Source of the DNA: Rhodoferax sp.
Lineage (GTDB): Bacteria; Pseudomonadota; Gammaproteobacteria; Burkholderiales; Burkholderiaceae_C
NCBI GenBank assembly: GCA_024235935.1
Contig: JACKLL010000002.1
Location: 124,001 to 188,000 of the forward strand
Direction of reading: 5' to 3'
DNA length: 64,000 bases
The position numbers were made by a program, and so were the translations under genes. Below the pieces are notes generated by a model. The model was not told the DNA's origin. It saw nothing but the letters and a program-made list of their open reading frames with translations, and made no database searches. The number at the start of each line of letters is the position of its first letter. The first letter of the stretch is position 1. This document shows positions 1 through 9,532 of this stretch, piece after piece.

Positions 1-1902
1 CAGCCGGCCAGCCGTGTGCGTTACCGCTTTGCGGTCGCCGGGGACGATGCGCCGGTTCGCCAGTTCAGCCAGTGGGCGACGCAGCGGGTGGAGAAGGGTG
101 AACTTCGCGGCAGCCGGGTCGAATCGCTGGACAGCGGGCGCAGCGACATGCGCCAGACCATGGATCGGGCCGAGAAATTCCTCAACCTGGTGGCGCTGCT
201 GGCGGCCATGCTCAGCGCGGTCGCAGTGGCGTTGGCAGCGCGCGGGTATGCGGCCAGCCATCTGGATGACTGTGCCATGCTGCGGGTGCTGGGTCTGAGC
301 CAGCGCACCATTGCGATGGCCTACAGCACCGAATTCACCGTGGTCGGCCTGGTGGCCAGCGCACTGGGTGTGGCAATCGGTTTTGGCGTGCATTTCGTCT
401 TCGTGGCATTGCTCGCGGGTCTGGTCGATGCCGGTTTGCCGGCACCCACGATCTGGCCGGTGCTGTTCGGCCTGGGTATGGGGCTGACCTTGCTGATCGC
501 CTTCGGCCTGCCACCGGTGCTGCAACTGGCGCAGGTGCCGCCGCTGCGCGTGATCCGGCGCGACGTCGGCAACCTCAAGCCGGCCTCGCTCGCGGTGCTG
601 GGTGTCGGGGTCGCAGGTTTTGCGGCGCTGCTGCTGGCCGCCAGCCGCGACGTCATGCTGGGCCTGATCGCCGTCGGTGGGTTTGCCGGCGCAGTGTTGG
701 TGTTCGCCGGCCTGAGCTGGGTCGCCGTCAAGCTGCTGCGGCGCAGCGTCAACGAGAGCACGGCGCCCCGCTGGCTGGTGCTGGCGACACGGCAGATCTC
801 GGCCCGGCCGGCCTATGCGGTGGTGCAGGTCAGCGCGCTGGCGGTCGGTCTGCTCGCGCTGATCCTGCTCGTGCTGTTGCGCACCGACCTGATCAGCAGC
901 TGGCGCAAGGCGACGCCGGCCGACGCGCCCAACCGATTCGTCATCAACGTGATGCCGGACCAGAACGCGATGTTCCAGAAGCGGCTGCAGGATGCCGGTG
1001 TGCGGGGCTACGACTGGTACCCGATGATCCGGGGCCGGCTGGTGGCCATCAACGGCAAGGCGGTCGTTCCCGAGGAGATGGGCGAGGAGAGGGCCCGCCG
1101 GCTGGTCGACCGCGAGTTCAACCTGTCCAACGCCGCCGAGCGTCCGCCGCACAACGACATCGTGGCGGGTCGCTGGGTCAACGACGAGAAGGGCGCGATC
1201 AGTGTCGAGGAAGGCATTGCCGAAACCCTGGGACTGAAGCTGGGCGACAGCCTGCGCTTCGACATCGCCGGCATTCCCGTGGATGCGAAGATCACCTCGC
1301 TGCGCAAGGTGGACTGGGGGTCGATGCGGGCCAACTTCTTTGTCATCTATCCGGTGCATGCGCTGCAGGACGTCCCGGTCACCTATATGACCGCGTTCAA
1401 GGCACCGGACGTCAAGGGCTTCGACAACGCGCTGGTGCACGAATTTCCGAATATCACCAGCATCGACGTCAGTGCCACGCTGGCGCAGATCCAGCGCGTG
1501 CTCGACCAGGTGGTGCGTGCGGTCGAGTTCCTGTTCGGGTTCACGCTGGCAGCCGGGCTGGTGGTGCTGTTCGCGGCCATCACCGCCACGCGCGAGGAAC
1601 GTGCGCGGGAGTTCGCGGTGATGCGCGCAGTGGGCGCCCAGGGCAAATTGCTGCGCCAGGTGCAGCGGGCCGAGCTGGCCGGTGTCGGCATGCTGGCCGG
1701 GTTGCTGGCGGCGCTGGTGGCCACCGTGGTCGGATGGGGTCTGGCGCGCTACGTGTTCAATTTCACCTGGACTGCTTCGGCCTGGGTCCCGATCGAAGGA
1801 GCCGTGGCCGGCGCCGTGCTGGCAATGCTGGCGGGCTGGTGGGGCCTGCGCGACGTGTTGCGCCGACCGGTCGTCGAGACGCTGCGCCGTGCGCCACAAT
1901 GA
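1..1902 (+). CDS. FtsX-type ABC transporter permease (5' end outside window)
   Basis: The frame is open from base 1, so the N-terminus lies upstream; 633 residues are visible. It is the membrane subunit of a YbbP/LolC-like ABC system that in relatives moves lipids or lipoproteins or acts as a mechanical transducer. Two FtsX modules are visible. The first begins at about residue 60 with a membrane helix followed by MLRVLGLSQRTI. The second lies at the C-terminus, where AREFAVMRAVGAQGKLL is followed by two further helices. The coupling helix 'R-x-G-A/L' signature occurs in both. A large soluble periplasmic-type region lies between them (about residues 300-500). The partner ATPase would be expected upstream. 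Identification as an FtsX permease is firm; the substrate is unknown. Confidence 0.88.
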   Translation, partial: QPASRVRYRFAVAGDDAPVRQFSQWATQRVEKGELRGSRVESLDSGRSDMRQTMDRAEKFLNLVALLAAMLSAVAVALAARGYAASHLDDCAMLRVLGLSQRTIAMAYSTEFTVVGLVASALGVAIGFGVHFVFVALLAGLVDAGLPAPTIWPVLFGLGMGLTLLIAFGLPPVLQLAQVPPLRVIRRDVGNLKPASLAVLGVGVAGFAALLLAASRDVMLGLIAVGGFAGAVLVFAGLSWVAVKLLRRSVNESTAPRWLVLATRQISARPAYAVVQVSALAVGLLALILLVLLRTDLISSWRKATPADAPNRFVINVMPDQNAMFQKRLQDAGVRGYDWYPMIRGRLVAINGKAVVPEEMGEERARRLVDREFNLSNAAERPPHNDIVAGRWVNDEKGAISVEEGIAETLGLKLGDSLRFDIAGIPVDAKITSLRKVDWGSMRANFFVIYPVHALQDVPVTYMTAFKAPDVKGFDNALVHEFPNITSIDVSATLAQIQRVLDQVVRAVEFLFGFTLAAGLVVLFAAITATREERAREFAVMRAVGAQGKLLRQVQRAELAGVGMLAGLLAALVATVVGWGLARYVFNFTWTASAWVPIEGAVAGAVLAMLAGWWGLRDVLRRPVVETLRRAPQ

Positions 1903-1955
1903 GGGTTTGACGGGCGCCCGGCCCTGATGGCCGGCACGATGCAGGAAGCCAATAC

Positions 1956-2360
1956 GTGAATATCCAGGAAAAGCCGAAGTTCGAGACACCGTTCGCGTGG
2001 ATCGGTGGTGAAGACGCCGTGCGCGCATTGAGCGAGCGCTTCTATGACCTGATGGATCTGGAGCCGGCCTACGCGCAGTTGCGCGCCGTGCATGGCACGG
2101 ACCTGGCCAATGCGCGCCAGCGCCTGTTCTGGTTCCTGTGCGGTTGGCTGGGCGGGCCGCAGCACTATACCGAGCGTTTCGGCCATCCGCGGCTGCGCGC
2201 GCGCCACATGCCGTTCGCCATCGGCATCACCGAGCGCGACCAGTGGCTGGCCTGCATGGACCAGGCGATGGGCGAGACCGGCGTCGATGCCGATCTGCGC
2301 AAGCGGCTGAACGAGAGCTTCTTTCAGACCGCCGACTGGATGCGCAACCAGGGCGTCTGA
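1956..2360 (+). CDS. group II truncated haemoglobin
   Basis: This is a 134-residue single-domain globin of the YjbI/trHbII type, a soluble haem protein usually tied to O2 or NO chemistry. The start is GTG at 1956, chosen because AGGAAG lies 7 bases upstream. Visible family features are the FAWIGG stretch near the N-terminus, the Phe/Tyr pair in RFYDLMD, the GWLGGP turn, the proximal histidine region with HPRLRARHMPF, and the W of RDQWLACM, which is the Trp-G8 typical of groups I/II. Length matches the family. It follows the permease by 53 bases and may be co-transcribed, but no functional link is evident. Confidence 0.88.
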   Translation: MNIQEKPKFETPFAWIGGEDAVRALSERFYDLMDLEPAYAQLRAVHGTDLANARQRLFWFLCGWLGGPQHYTERFGHPRLRARHMPFAIGITERDQWLACMDQAMGETGVDADLRKRLNESFFQTADWMRNQGV

Positions 2361-2417
2361 TGCTGCCTGCAGCCCGGACCGGGCGGGTGGCGCTGCGGTC
2401 GACCCGCGCATCGGCGG

Positions 2418-3722
2418 TCAGCGGTTCAGCGGCCGCGATCGCACATCCTTGCGCAGCTGGTTGAAGCCGCGCCAGGCGATCACGCCCAGCACGGCTGCCA
2501 GCAGAAACACCCATGCACTGAGGCCCGAACTGCCCGGCACATAGCCCTTGGCGTCCCAGCCGAGGTACAGCGCCATGCCCAGGAAGGGTGCGAACGCGCC
2601 GCGCACGCCGGTCAGGGTGACATGGATGCCCATGTAGGTCGACAACTGGTCGCGGGGTGCGAAGTCGTTGTGCCCGAGTTGCCAGGCCAGAGAGCCGCCG
2701 CCGTTGACGATGCCGGTGACGACCCGGCCCACCGCCAACCAGGCCAGCGAAAACGTCCAGGCGCCCCAGAACATGATCAGTACGCCGACGACCCAGCCGG
2801 CGTTCTGGCGGGCCCGGAACTCGGTCACGTGCACCTTGTCCAGGTAGCGCGCCCACAGCGGCATCGTGGTCAGGTTGAGCGTGAACGGAATCAGCATCAC
2901 GATGCCGATGCTGACCACGTAGCTGGCACCCAGCTGCTTGGACACCAGGTACACCAGCGGCGGCTCCAGCATCATGTTGGCCATGCCCGAGGTGAACTGG
3001 TGCAGCTGGTAACGTGCATAGAGCTTGTCGCTGCGCAAGACCTTGAGAAAGCCGTCGCGGCGATGGCCTTCCTGCGCGCCACGGCGCTCCAGTACCCGGT
3101 GGCGCTTCTCGCCTTGTACCAGCACACCGCGGAAGATCCATACACCGATGCAGCCGAGCGCCGCGCCGGCGGCGTAGACATAGCGGAAGTTCTCCGGTCT
3201 GGCGTCCAGCGCCCAGCCGGCCAGGCTGGTAGTCAGCACGACGGTCAGGCTGGTGATGGCCTGCAGCCGGCCCGTTGCGCGGGCGCGCAGGGCCCGGTCG
3301 TAGTTCAGGCTCCAGGCCACGCTGCGCACGGTGATGATGCCGGCGATCAGGACGCGCGCCGTGACCACGCTGATCAGCACGATCCAGGCGCCGTCGTGGG
3401 AGCGCGGGCTCAGTGCGATGGCCACCACGCACAGCAGCACCATCATCTGCAAAGTGACGACCATAGGGACCTTGGAGCGGCCGGAGGCGATGCGGGTCCA
3501 GAAGAAGCTCGACAGGTTGCCGAACATCGGCGAGGCGGAAATCACCGCAATGACCCAGGGCTCCACGTCGAAGGCCTTGGCCGCGACCACCGACACGAAA
3601 CCACCTTCCATCAGGCTGGTGGCCAGCGGCAGCGTAAGCTCGCTCAGCTGTTCACGCCGGAAGCTCTTCTGCACCGCCGGATCGAGATCCGGGATCTGGA
3701 AGAACTTCTCGAATGGGGGCAT
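2418..3722 (-). CDS. MFS transporter
   Basis: A 434-residue integral membrane protein with about 10-12 hydrophobic segments and a hydrophilic central loop (about residues 215-240, RVLERRGAQEGHRRDGF) separating two halves, as in the major facilitator superfamily. The N-terminus MPPFEKFFQIPDLDPA is cytoplasmic-like and the first helix pair starts near residue 35. The loop between early helices (FWTRIASGRSKVP) resembles the MFS loop 2-3 basic motif. The substrate cannot be read from the sequence. The gene converges with the globin and is transcribed alone; the next minus-strand gene (Smr protein) lies upstream of it and ends 59 bases from its start, so the two could form one unit. Confidence 0.8.
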   Translation of the reverse strand: MPPFEKFFQIPDLDPAVQKSFRREQLSELTLPLATSLMEGGFVSVVAAKAFDVEPWVIAVISASPMFGNLSSFFWTRIASGRSKVPMVVTLQMMVLLCVVAIALSPRSHDGAWIVLISVVTARVLIAGIITVRSVAWSLNYDRALRARATGRLQAITSLTVVLTTSLAGWALDARPENFRYVYAAGAALGCIGVWIFRGVLVQGEKRHRVLERRGAQEGHRRDGFLKVLRSDKLYARYQLHQFTSGMANMMLEPPLVYLVSKQLGASYVVSIGIVMLIPFTLNLTTMPLWARYLDKVHVTEFRARQNAGWVVGVLIMFWGAWTFSLAWLAVGRVVTGIVNGGGSLAWQLGHNDFAPRDQLSTYMGIHVTLTGVRGAFAPFLGMALYLGWDAKGYVPGSSGLSAWVFLLAAVLGVIAWRGFNQLRKDVRSRPLNR

Positions 3723-3781
3723 GGGGTCGCGGCGCGATCAGCGGGAAAGGCCGATTCTAGGTCGCGATCGCGCAGGCTCCG

Positions 3782-4441
3782 TCATTTCTGGGCTCCGGGT
3801 TGCAGTAATACCACCAACGCGCCAGCACCGCCCTCGGCCGGGCGTGCCTGCACGAAGGCCAGCACCTCGTTCTTCTGAACCAGCCAGGCAAACACCTTGT
3901 TCTTGAGCACCGGCGCCTTGCCCGGTGAACCCAGGCCCTTGCCATGGACCACGCGCACACAGCGGATGCCATGCAGCTGCGCATTGCGCACAAAGGCCGA
4001 CAACTGCTCGCGCGCCTCGTCGCTGCGCAGGCCGTGCAGGTCGAGCTGGCGCTGGATGCTCCAGTGGCCCTTGCGCAGCTTGCGGGTCACGTCGGTGCCG
4101 ATGCCCGGGCGGCGGAAACTGAGCTGGTCGTCGATGTCGAGCAAGGTACTGACATCGAACGCGTCGCTGATGGCCTCGACCAGCACCGCCTGCTGATCGC
4201 GCAGGCGCTGGCGCGGAATCGGCGTCGGCCGCGCGCTCTCGATCTGGGCGCGGCGCCGGTCGGGCAACGCCGTGACGGCACCGGCGGCGCGCTGGAACAA
4301 TTCCGCGGCGCTGGCCTTGCGCAGGCGCGTGGCGGCCTGTTCGGCGGCCAGGCGTTCGCGCTCGGCGGCTTGCTCTGACAACTGGCGCTTGACCTGTTTC
4401 AGGTCGGCGAACGTACGGACCGGCGGATGAGGCGTCTTCAC
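3782..4441 (-). CDS. Smr domain protein
   Basis: About 219 residues with a C-terminal Smr (small MutS-related) domain, a nuclease-type fold acting on branched DNA or RNA in known members. The diagnostic LDLHGLRSDEAREQL motif (H-G-L) and the downstream HGKGLGS motif are both present, followed by LVVLL near the end. The N-terminal part is a charged helix rich in Lys, Glu and Ala (about residues 5-60), as in the proteobacterial YdaL/SmrA-like proteins. The start GTG at 4441 was chosen because AGG lies 7 bases upstream; the frame stays open back to 4585 but that extension looks noncoding. It may be co-transcribed with the MFS gene downstream. Confidence 0.85.
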   Translation of the reverse strand: MKTPHPPVRTFADLKQVKRQLSEQAAERERLAAEQAATRLRKASAAELFQRAAGAVTALPDRRRAQIESARPTPIPRQRLRDQQAVLVEAISDAFDVSTLLDIDDQLSFRRPGIGTDVTRKLRKGHWSIQRQLDLHGLRSDEAREQLSAFVRNAQLHGIRCVRVVHGKGLGSPGKAPVLKNKVFAWLVQKNEVLAFVQARPAEGGAGALVVLLQPGAQK

Positions 4442-4784
4442 CGTCAGCACCTGCAATCGTTCGCACCCGGGCCGCTCGGCGGCCGCGTGGATGCGGCCAG
4501 CGAAAGGGGGACAAGCTGCGGTGAATGGTTCATGTCTGGTGGTGCAAAACGAAGCGGCCGCAACGCAGTCTGCCCGTTCACCCATCGCAGCCCACGCTCG
4601 CCCGCGTCGGTGCGGGCAAGGGGGATGTTACAAGAGTGCCCGCCAGCCCATCTGAACCCGCCAGCATGCCCTTGTGCAAGGGAACACCCAGGCTTCGCTG
4701 GCGCGCTCAGGGTCGCTTTCCACCGCCGTACATCTTGACCCGTCAATCATGGATGGGTTGGTAGCACCGGGGCCACTTTTAGAC
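4442..4784. other. intergenic stretch with no recognisable gene
   Basis: About 340 bases between the Smr gene promoter side and the integron cassette end. No frame here has convincing coding character, and no attC-like second site, tRNA or clear terminator was seen. It should contain the promoter of the Smr/MFS unit. Confidence 0.5.
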
Positions 4785-4844
4785 GACTAACGCCTGAATC
4801 AAGCCGCGCCGCGAAGCGGCGTCCGCTTGCATCAATTGTCAGCT
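4785..4844 (-). repeat. attC: integron attC recombination site
   Basis: Read on the minus strand this 60-base element has the full attC architecture: R'' box AGCTGAC, then AATTGAT, a near-palindromic stem GCAAGCGGACGCCGC / GCGGCGCGGCTTG around a TTC turn, then ATTCAGGC and the R' box GTTAGTC (4791-4785). One arm carries one extra unpaired base, as in attC sites, where it sets strand choice. The size and core match the attC sites of well-known aadA-type cassettes almost base for base. The stop codon of the adjoining gene (4841-4839) lies inside R'', which is usual in cassettes. R' departs from the GTTRRRY consensus at one position. Confidence 0.92.
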
Positions 4845-5566
4845 GCGCTCACGCCGATAGTGCATGGCGACTGCGCCGCAGCGGAATGGTTTCGCCGAGA
4901 CCAAATCTAGCCGTCGTGTACTCGGCAGCCCACTCTGGTACAGGGTCGGGCCGTGGCCGACGATCCTGGGTTGGACGAGGAACATGTACGCGTCGATTAA
5001 ATCCAGCCGATCCAATTCGGTGGCGAGCTTGCCACTACCAAGGAGCACACCAGCCGGAGTCGCATCCTTCAATTTCTGTATTTCCGAGCGAAGGTCGCCG
5101 ACGACGTGGCGAGTGTTGTTCCACCGATAGTCCTGTCTGGTCGATGACACCACGTACTTCGGCTTGTTCTCTAGCTTGACTGCCCAGTCGCGGATCGCTG
5201 GCGATGCCTCCACGTCGCCTCGCGCGACTGCCGGCCAGTAGCTTTCCATCATCTCGTAGGTAACGCGGCCCCACAACATCGCTCCACCTTCATTCATGAG
5301 GCGAGTGAAAAAGGCTGTTGTCTCGTCGTCGGCGATTCCCTCTTGGTGGTCGACGCAACCGTCGAGGGTGACATTGATGCTGAAAGTCAAAAGTCCCATG
5401 GCTGCGAATTCCTTGTAGCGGCTAATGCAATGTCGACCTTGCGCTCTGAGGTAAAACTCGGCCGCTGCGGGCTATTCCGGGTCTCAGAAATGGGTCCAAG
5501 TGACTGTTGTGAATGACAAATAGCCAATGGCGAATGTTTGCGTACCTGGACAAAAAAGGCAACTAA
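4791..5566 (-). mobile_element. solitary integron gene cassette
   Basis: About 776 bases comprising one minus-strand gene and its 3' attC site. The right edge is the G|TT crossover in the R' box GTTAGTC at 4791/4790. The left edge is proposed at GTTAGTT (5567-5561), the only core-like site upstream of the gene; it also misses GTTRRRY by one base. The 160 bases before the gene are AT-richer than the flanks and may hold a cassette promoter. No integron integrase gene or second attC is seen in the window, so this looks like a secondary-site insertion or a remnant. The attC end is certain; the left boundary is inferred. Confidence 0.7.
4839..5399 (-). CDS. RibD C-terminal / dihydrofolate reductase-like protein (cassette gene)
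   Basis: 186 residues of the RibD_C/DHFR-like reductase superfamily, NADPH-dependent fold. Visible features are the N-terminal strand and turn GLLTFSINVTLDGCV, the AMLWGRVTYEMM segment (equivalent to the G-R-x-T-Y motif), the YVVSST strand, the glycine-rich nucleotide-binding stretch GVLLGSGKLATEL, and LVQPRIVGHGPTLY near the C-terminus. Such proteins are common cargo of environmental integrons; whether this one reduces folate or confers trimethoprim tolerance cannot be told. Codon use is visibly less GC-rich than that of the neighbours. The start ATG has AAGGAA about 11 bases upstream. The stop overlaps the attC R'' box. Confidence 0.85.
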   Translation of the reverse strand: MGLLTFSINVTLDGCVDHQEGIADDETTAFFTRLMNEGGAMLWGRVTYEMMESYWPAVARGDVEASPAIRDWAVKLENKPKYVVSSTRQDYRWNNTRHVVGDLRSEIQKLKDATPAGVLLGSGKLATELDRLDLIDAYMFLVQPRIVGHGPTLYQSGLPSTRRLDLVSAKPFRCGAVAMHYRRERS

Positions 5567-5720
5567 CCTCGCAATCATTCCAGGTTGCCATCATGGCAGG
5601 GGGGCTGGCCCCGGGCCTTCCGAAGTGGCTGGCCAGGCAGCGGATGCCAGACGTGCGCTTGTTGTTTTTCTCGGATTGTCCAATGTAATGATGGGTGGCG
5701 GGTCTTTTGTGGGGACGTTT
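5400..5720. other. cassette leader and junction region, no gene
   Basis: The part from 5400 to 5566 is the 5' leader of the cassette gene, AT-richer than its surroundings. From 5567 to 5720 is the junction with the chromosomal radC side. No reading frame with coding character is apparent and no second attC site was found. Confidence 0.5.
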
Positions 5721-6422
5721 TCACACCAGTCCCCGTTCGGCCATCGACAGCGACTGACCGGCTGCGACGATGACGTGGTCGAGTACCCGCACATCGACCA
5801 GCGCCAGCGCTGCGCGCAGCGTCTGGGTCAAGGCTTCGTCCGCACGTGAGGGTTGGACCGAACCGCTGGGATGGTTGTGTGCCAGCACCACGGCCGCACA
5901 CTGGTGGTGCAAGGCCCGCAAAACGACTTCGCGCGGGTAGACGCTGGTCTGGGTCAGCGTGCCGCGAAACATCTCTTCCATCGCCAGCAGCCGGTTCTGC
6001 ACGTCCAGGAATAGAACGGCGAAGACTTCATGGGCCCGGGCTGCCAGGTGCAGTTGCAGGTAGTCCTTGACCGCACCCGGCGACGCGAATGCGGCGCGTT
6101 GGCGCAATTGCTGGGCCAGTGCCCTGCGCGCCAGTTCGAGCACGGCCAGCAGCTCGGCGCGCTTGGCCGGCCCCAGGCCCTTGATGCCTTGCAGCTCGGT
6201 GGCACTGGCGTTGAGCAGTCCGGCGATGCCGTCGAAGCCGGGGTTGACCTCGCCCGGGCGCCCGACGCGCAGCAATTCATCGGCCATCTGCAATACGCTT
6301 TTGCCACGGATGCCGGTGCGCAGCAGCAAGGCCAGCAGTTCGGCGTCGCTGAGTGCGGTGGCGCCGCGTGCCAGCAGCTTTTCGCGTGGGCGGGATTCTG
6401 GCGGCAGGTGCTTGAGTGGCAT
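5721..6422 (-). CDS. radC: RadC family protein
   Basis: 233 residues, the normal RadC length. The N-terminal half has a helix-hairpin-helix region (LQGIKGLGPAKRAELLAV, about residues 75-95). The C-terminal half is an MPN/JAMM-type domain with the signature AHNHPSGSVQPSRAD (H-x-H-x7-S-x2-D), predicted to bind zinc. Despite its name, the family's cellular role is unsettled; genetic work questions a direct repair role, and members are frequent on mobile elements. Here it sits in the conserved chromosomal position divergent from the FKBP-ispH pair. The integron cassette lies immediately 3' of it. Confidence 0.95.
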   Translation of the reverse strand: MPLKHLPPESRPREKLLARGATALSDAELLALLLRTGIRGKSVLQMADELLRVGRPGEVNPGFDGIAGLLNASATELQGIKGLGPAKRAELLAVLELARRALAQQLRQRAAFASPGAVKDYLQLHLAARAHEVFAVLFLDVQNRLLAMEEMFRGTLTQTSVYPREVVLRALHHQCAAVVLAHNHPSGSVQPSRADEALTQTLRAALALVDVRVLDHVIVAAGQSLSMAERGLV

Positions 6423-6699
6423 GTCGTGGTCAGGGCCTTTGGCGACGGCATCTCTGCGGTGCCGGTCGGATTCCTACAATCGGGCTCAGAGGGTCCCAGG
6501 CCTTCCATTGTGCGAACAGCCGACGGATCTGCCGCTGTTTGCCGTGATGGATTGGGGGGATGGCGGGCCGACCAGCTGAATTTCTTGCCGGTCCCGCAGG
6601 CCAGCGGCCGATCGTCGCGCCGGTGGCGGCGTGCCCGGCGCAGCCGCTCAGCACCCCGAAGGCAGCACCGACGTGCGGTGATGCCACCGGCTTTCTACA
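6423..6699. promoter_or_regulatory. divergent promoter region radC / FKBP isomerase
   Basis: This 277-base gap separates divergent genes. A TACAAT -10-like element overlaps the start of the FKBP gene (around 6697-6702) and another TACAAT lies at about 6475. No convincing gene is seen. Confidence 0.4.
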
Positions 6700-7188
6700 A
6701 TGCGCGTTATCGTGACCGACTCCAACACCTCCACCATCCCCCGCGTCGAGCCCGGCTCGTTCCTGACCCTGCATTACCGGCTGGCGGGTCCGCGGGGCGA
6801 CATCATCAACACCTTCGACGGCAAGCCGGCGACCTTGTCGCTGGGTTCCGGCGCGTTGTCGCCGGCCGTCGAGCAATGCCTGCTGGGCATGCAGGAGGGG
6901 AGCCGCGCGACCTTCGAGCTGCCGCCCGGCGCCGCTTTTGGCGAGCGCCAGGCCGACATGCAGCAATGGGTGGCGCGTGCGCTGCTGGACAAGCTGGGCG
7001 ACCGTGCCGAGACCTACAGCGTCGGCGACGTGGTCCAGTTCCCGACACCGGACGGGCAGGGCAGCTATGCCGGTGCAGTCGTCCAGGTGGGTGACGGGCA
7101 GGGCGGACAGGCCGTGCTGTTCGATTTCAACCACCCGCTGGCCGGCCAGAGCGTCACCTTCGAAGTTCAGTTGATCGGAATCCTGTGA
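6700..7188 (+). CDS. fkpB: FKBP-type peptidyl-prolyl cis-trans isomerase (SlpA/FkpB-like)
   Basis: 162 residues of the short SlpA/FkpB class, cytoplasmic proline isomerase/chaperone with an IF (insert-in-flap) domain. Visible are the FKBP opening SFLTLHYRLAG, the core strand FDGKPATLSLGSGALSPAVEQCLLGM, GSRATFELPPGAAFGER, and after the inserted flap domain the closing strand FDFNHPLAGQSVTFEVQLIGIL. The FDFNHPLAG motif is diagnostic. No signal peptide. The GTG at 6712 is an alternative start, because the ATG at 6700 lies inside a promoter-like TACAAT. It overlaps ispH by four bases, a conserved pairing in proteobacteria that suggests translational coupling. Confidence 0.92.
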   Translation: MRVIVTDSNTSTIPRVEPGSFLTLHYRLAGPRGDIINTFDGKPATLSLGSGALSPAVEQCLLGMQEGSRATFELPPGAAFGERQADMQQWVARALLDKLGDRAETYSVGDVVQFPTPDGQGSYAGAVVQVGDGQGGQAVLFDFNHPLAGQSVTFEVQLIGIL

Positions 7189-8129
7189 CCCCATCCTCTT
7201 CCAGCCCATCCGAAGTCATTCTGGCCGAGCCGCGCGGCTTTTGCGCCGGTGTCGACCGGGCCATCGAGATCGTCGAGCGTGCACTGCAGAAGTTCGGTGC
7301 ACCTATCTATGTGCGCCACGAGATCGTGCACAACACCTATGTGGTCAACGACCTCAAGGAAAAGGGCGCGATCTTCATCGAGGAGCTGGACGACGTACCC
7401 GCGGGCTCCACGCTGGTGTTTTCTGCCCATGGCGTGAGCCGCGCGGTGCACGACGAGGCGCGTGCCCGGGGCTTCCAGATCTTCGATGCCACCTGCCCGC
7501 TGGTGACCAAGGTCCACGTGGAGGTGGCCAAGCTGCACCGCGAAGGCTACGAGTTCATCATGATCGGCCACAAGGGCCATCCCGAGGTCGAGGGCACGAT
7601 GGGCCAGCTCGACAGCGGCATCCACCTGGTCGAAGACGTTGCCGACGTGGCCCGCGTGCAGCCGGGGCAGGTGGAAAAGCTCGCGGTGGTGACGCAGACC
7701 ACGCTCAGCGTGGATGACGCAGCCGAGATATCGAAGGCGGTGAAGGCGCGGTTCCCGAACGTGCGCGAACCCAAGCAGCAGGACATCTGCTATGCCACGC
7801 AGAACCGGCAGGACGCGGTCAAGATGCTGAGCCCGCAGGTCGACGTGGTCATCGTCGTCGGCAGTCCGACCAGCTCCAACAGCAACCGTTTGCGCGAAGT
7901 GGCGCGCAAGCTCGGCACCGAAAGCTACATGATCGACAACGCCGAGGAGTTGCAGGCCGAGTGGCTCGAAGGCCGCCAGCGTGTGGGCCTCACCGCCGGG
8001 GCCTCGGCGCCCGAGGTGCTGGTGCAGCAGGTGATTGCGCGCATCAAGGCATTTGGCGCGGTGTCCGTGCAGCGGCTGGCCGGCGTCGAGGAAACCATCA
8101 AGTTCCCGCTGCCCAAGGGCCTCAAGTAG
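7185..8129 (+). CDS. ispH: 4-hydroxy-3-methylbut-2-enyl diphosphate reductase
   Basis: 314 residues, full length. IspH (LytB) is the iron-sulfur enzyme that makes IPP and DMAPP in the last step of the MEP isoprenoid pathway. The three cluster-binding cysteines are visible in AEPRGFCAGVDRAIEI, FDATCPLVTKVH and QDICYATQNRQ. The substrate-binding histidines occur in HEIVHN and SAHGVS, and the SSNSNRLREVA and AGASAPEVLV motifs are intact. The GTG start overlaps the end of the FKBP gene. Cytoplasmic; essential in most bacteria. Confidence 0.97.
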   Translation: MTPSSSSPSEVILAEPRGFCAGVDRAIEIVERALQKFGAPIYVRHEIVHNTYVVNDLKEKGAIFIEELDDVPAGSTLVFSAHGVSRAVHDEARARGFQIFDATCPLVTKVHVEVAKLHREGYEFIMIGHKGHPEVEGTMGQLDSGIHLVEDVADVARVQPGQVEKLAVVTQTTLSVDDAAEISKAVKARFPNVREPKQQDICYATQNRQDAVKMLSPQVDVVIVVGSPTSSNSNRLREVARKLGTESYMIDNAEELQAEWLEGRQRVGLTAGASAPEVLVQQVIARIKAFGAVSVQRLAGVEETIKFPLPKGLK

Positions 8130-8187
8130 GCTTGGCAGCGAACGCCAGCGGCCCCGTGCCGCCCTGGCGCCTCACTAGAATGGCGGC

Positions 8188-9504
<1,317 letters not shown>

Positions 9505-9532
9505 TTCCGTTCGGCCGGCGTCTGGCGCCGGC

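Noticed and set aside
5580..5720. Second attC site on the radC side of the cassette
   Set aside because: No paired R''/R' boxes or stem were found, only a single core-like GTTAGTT at 5567-5561.
6430..6675. Possible small lipoprotein on the minus strand (LSGCAG motif)
   Set aside because: No ribosome site, no family and low-complexity composition; it occupies the divergent radC/FKBP promoter region.
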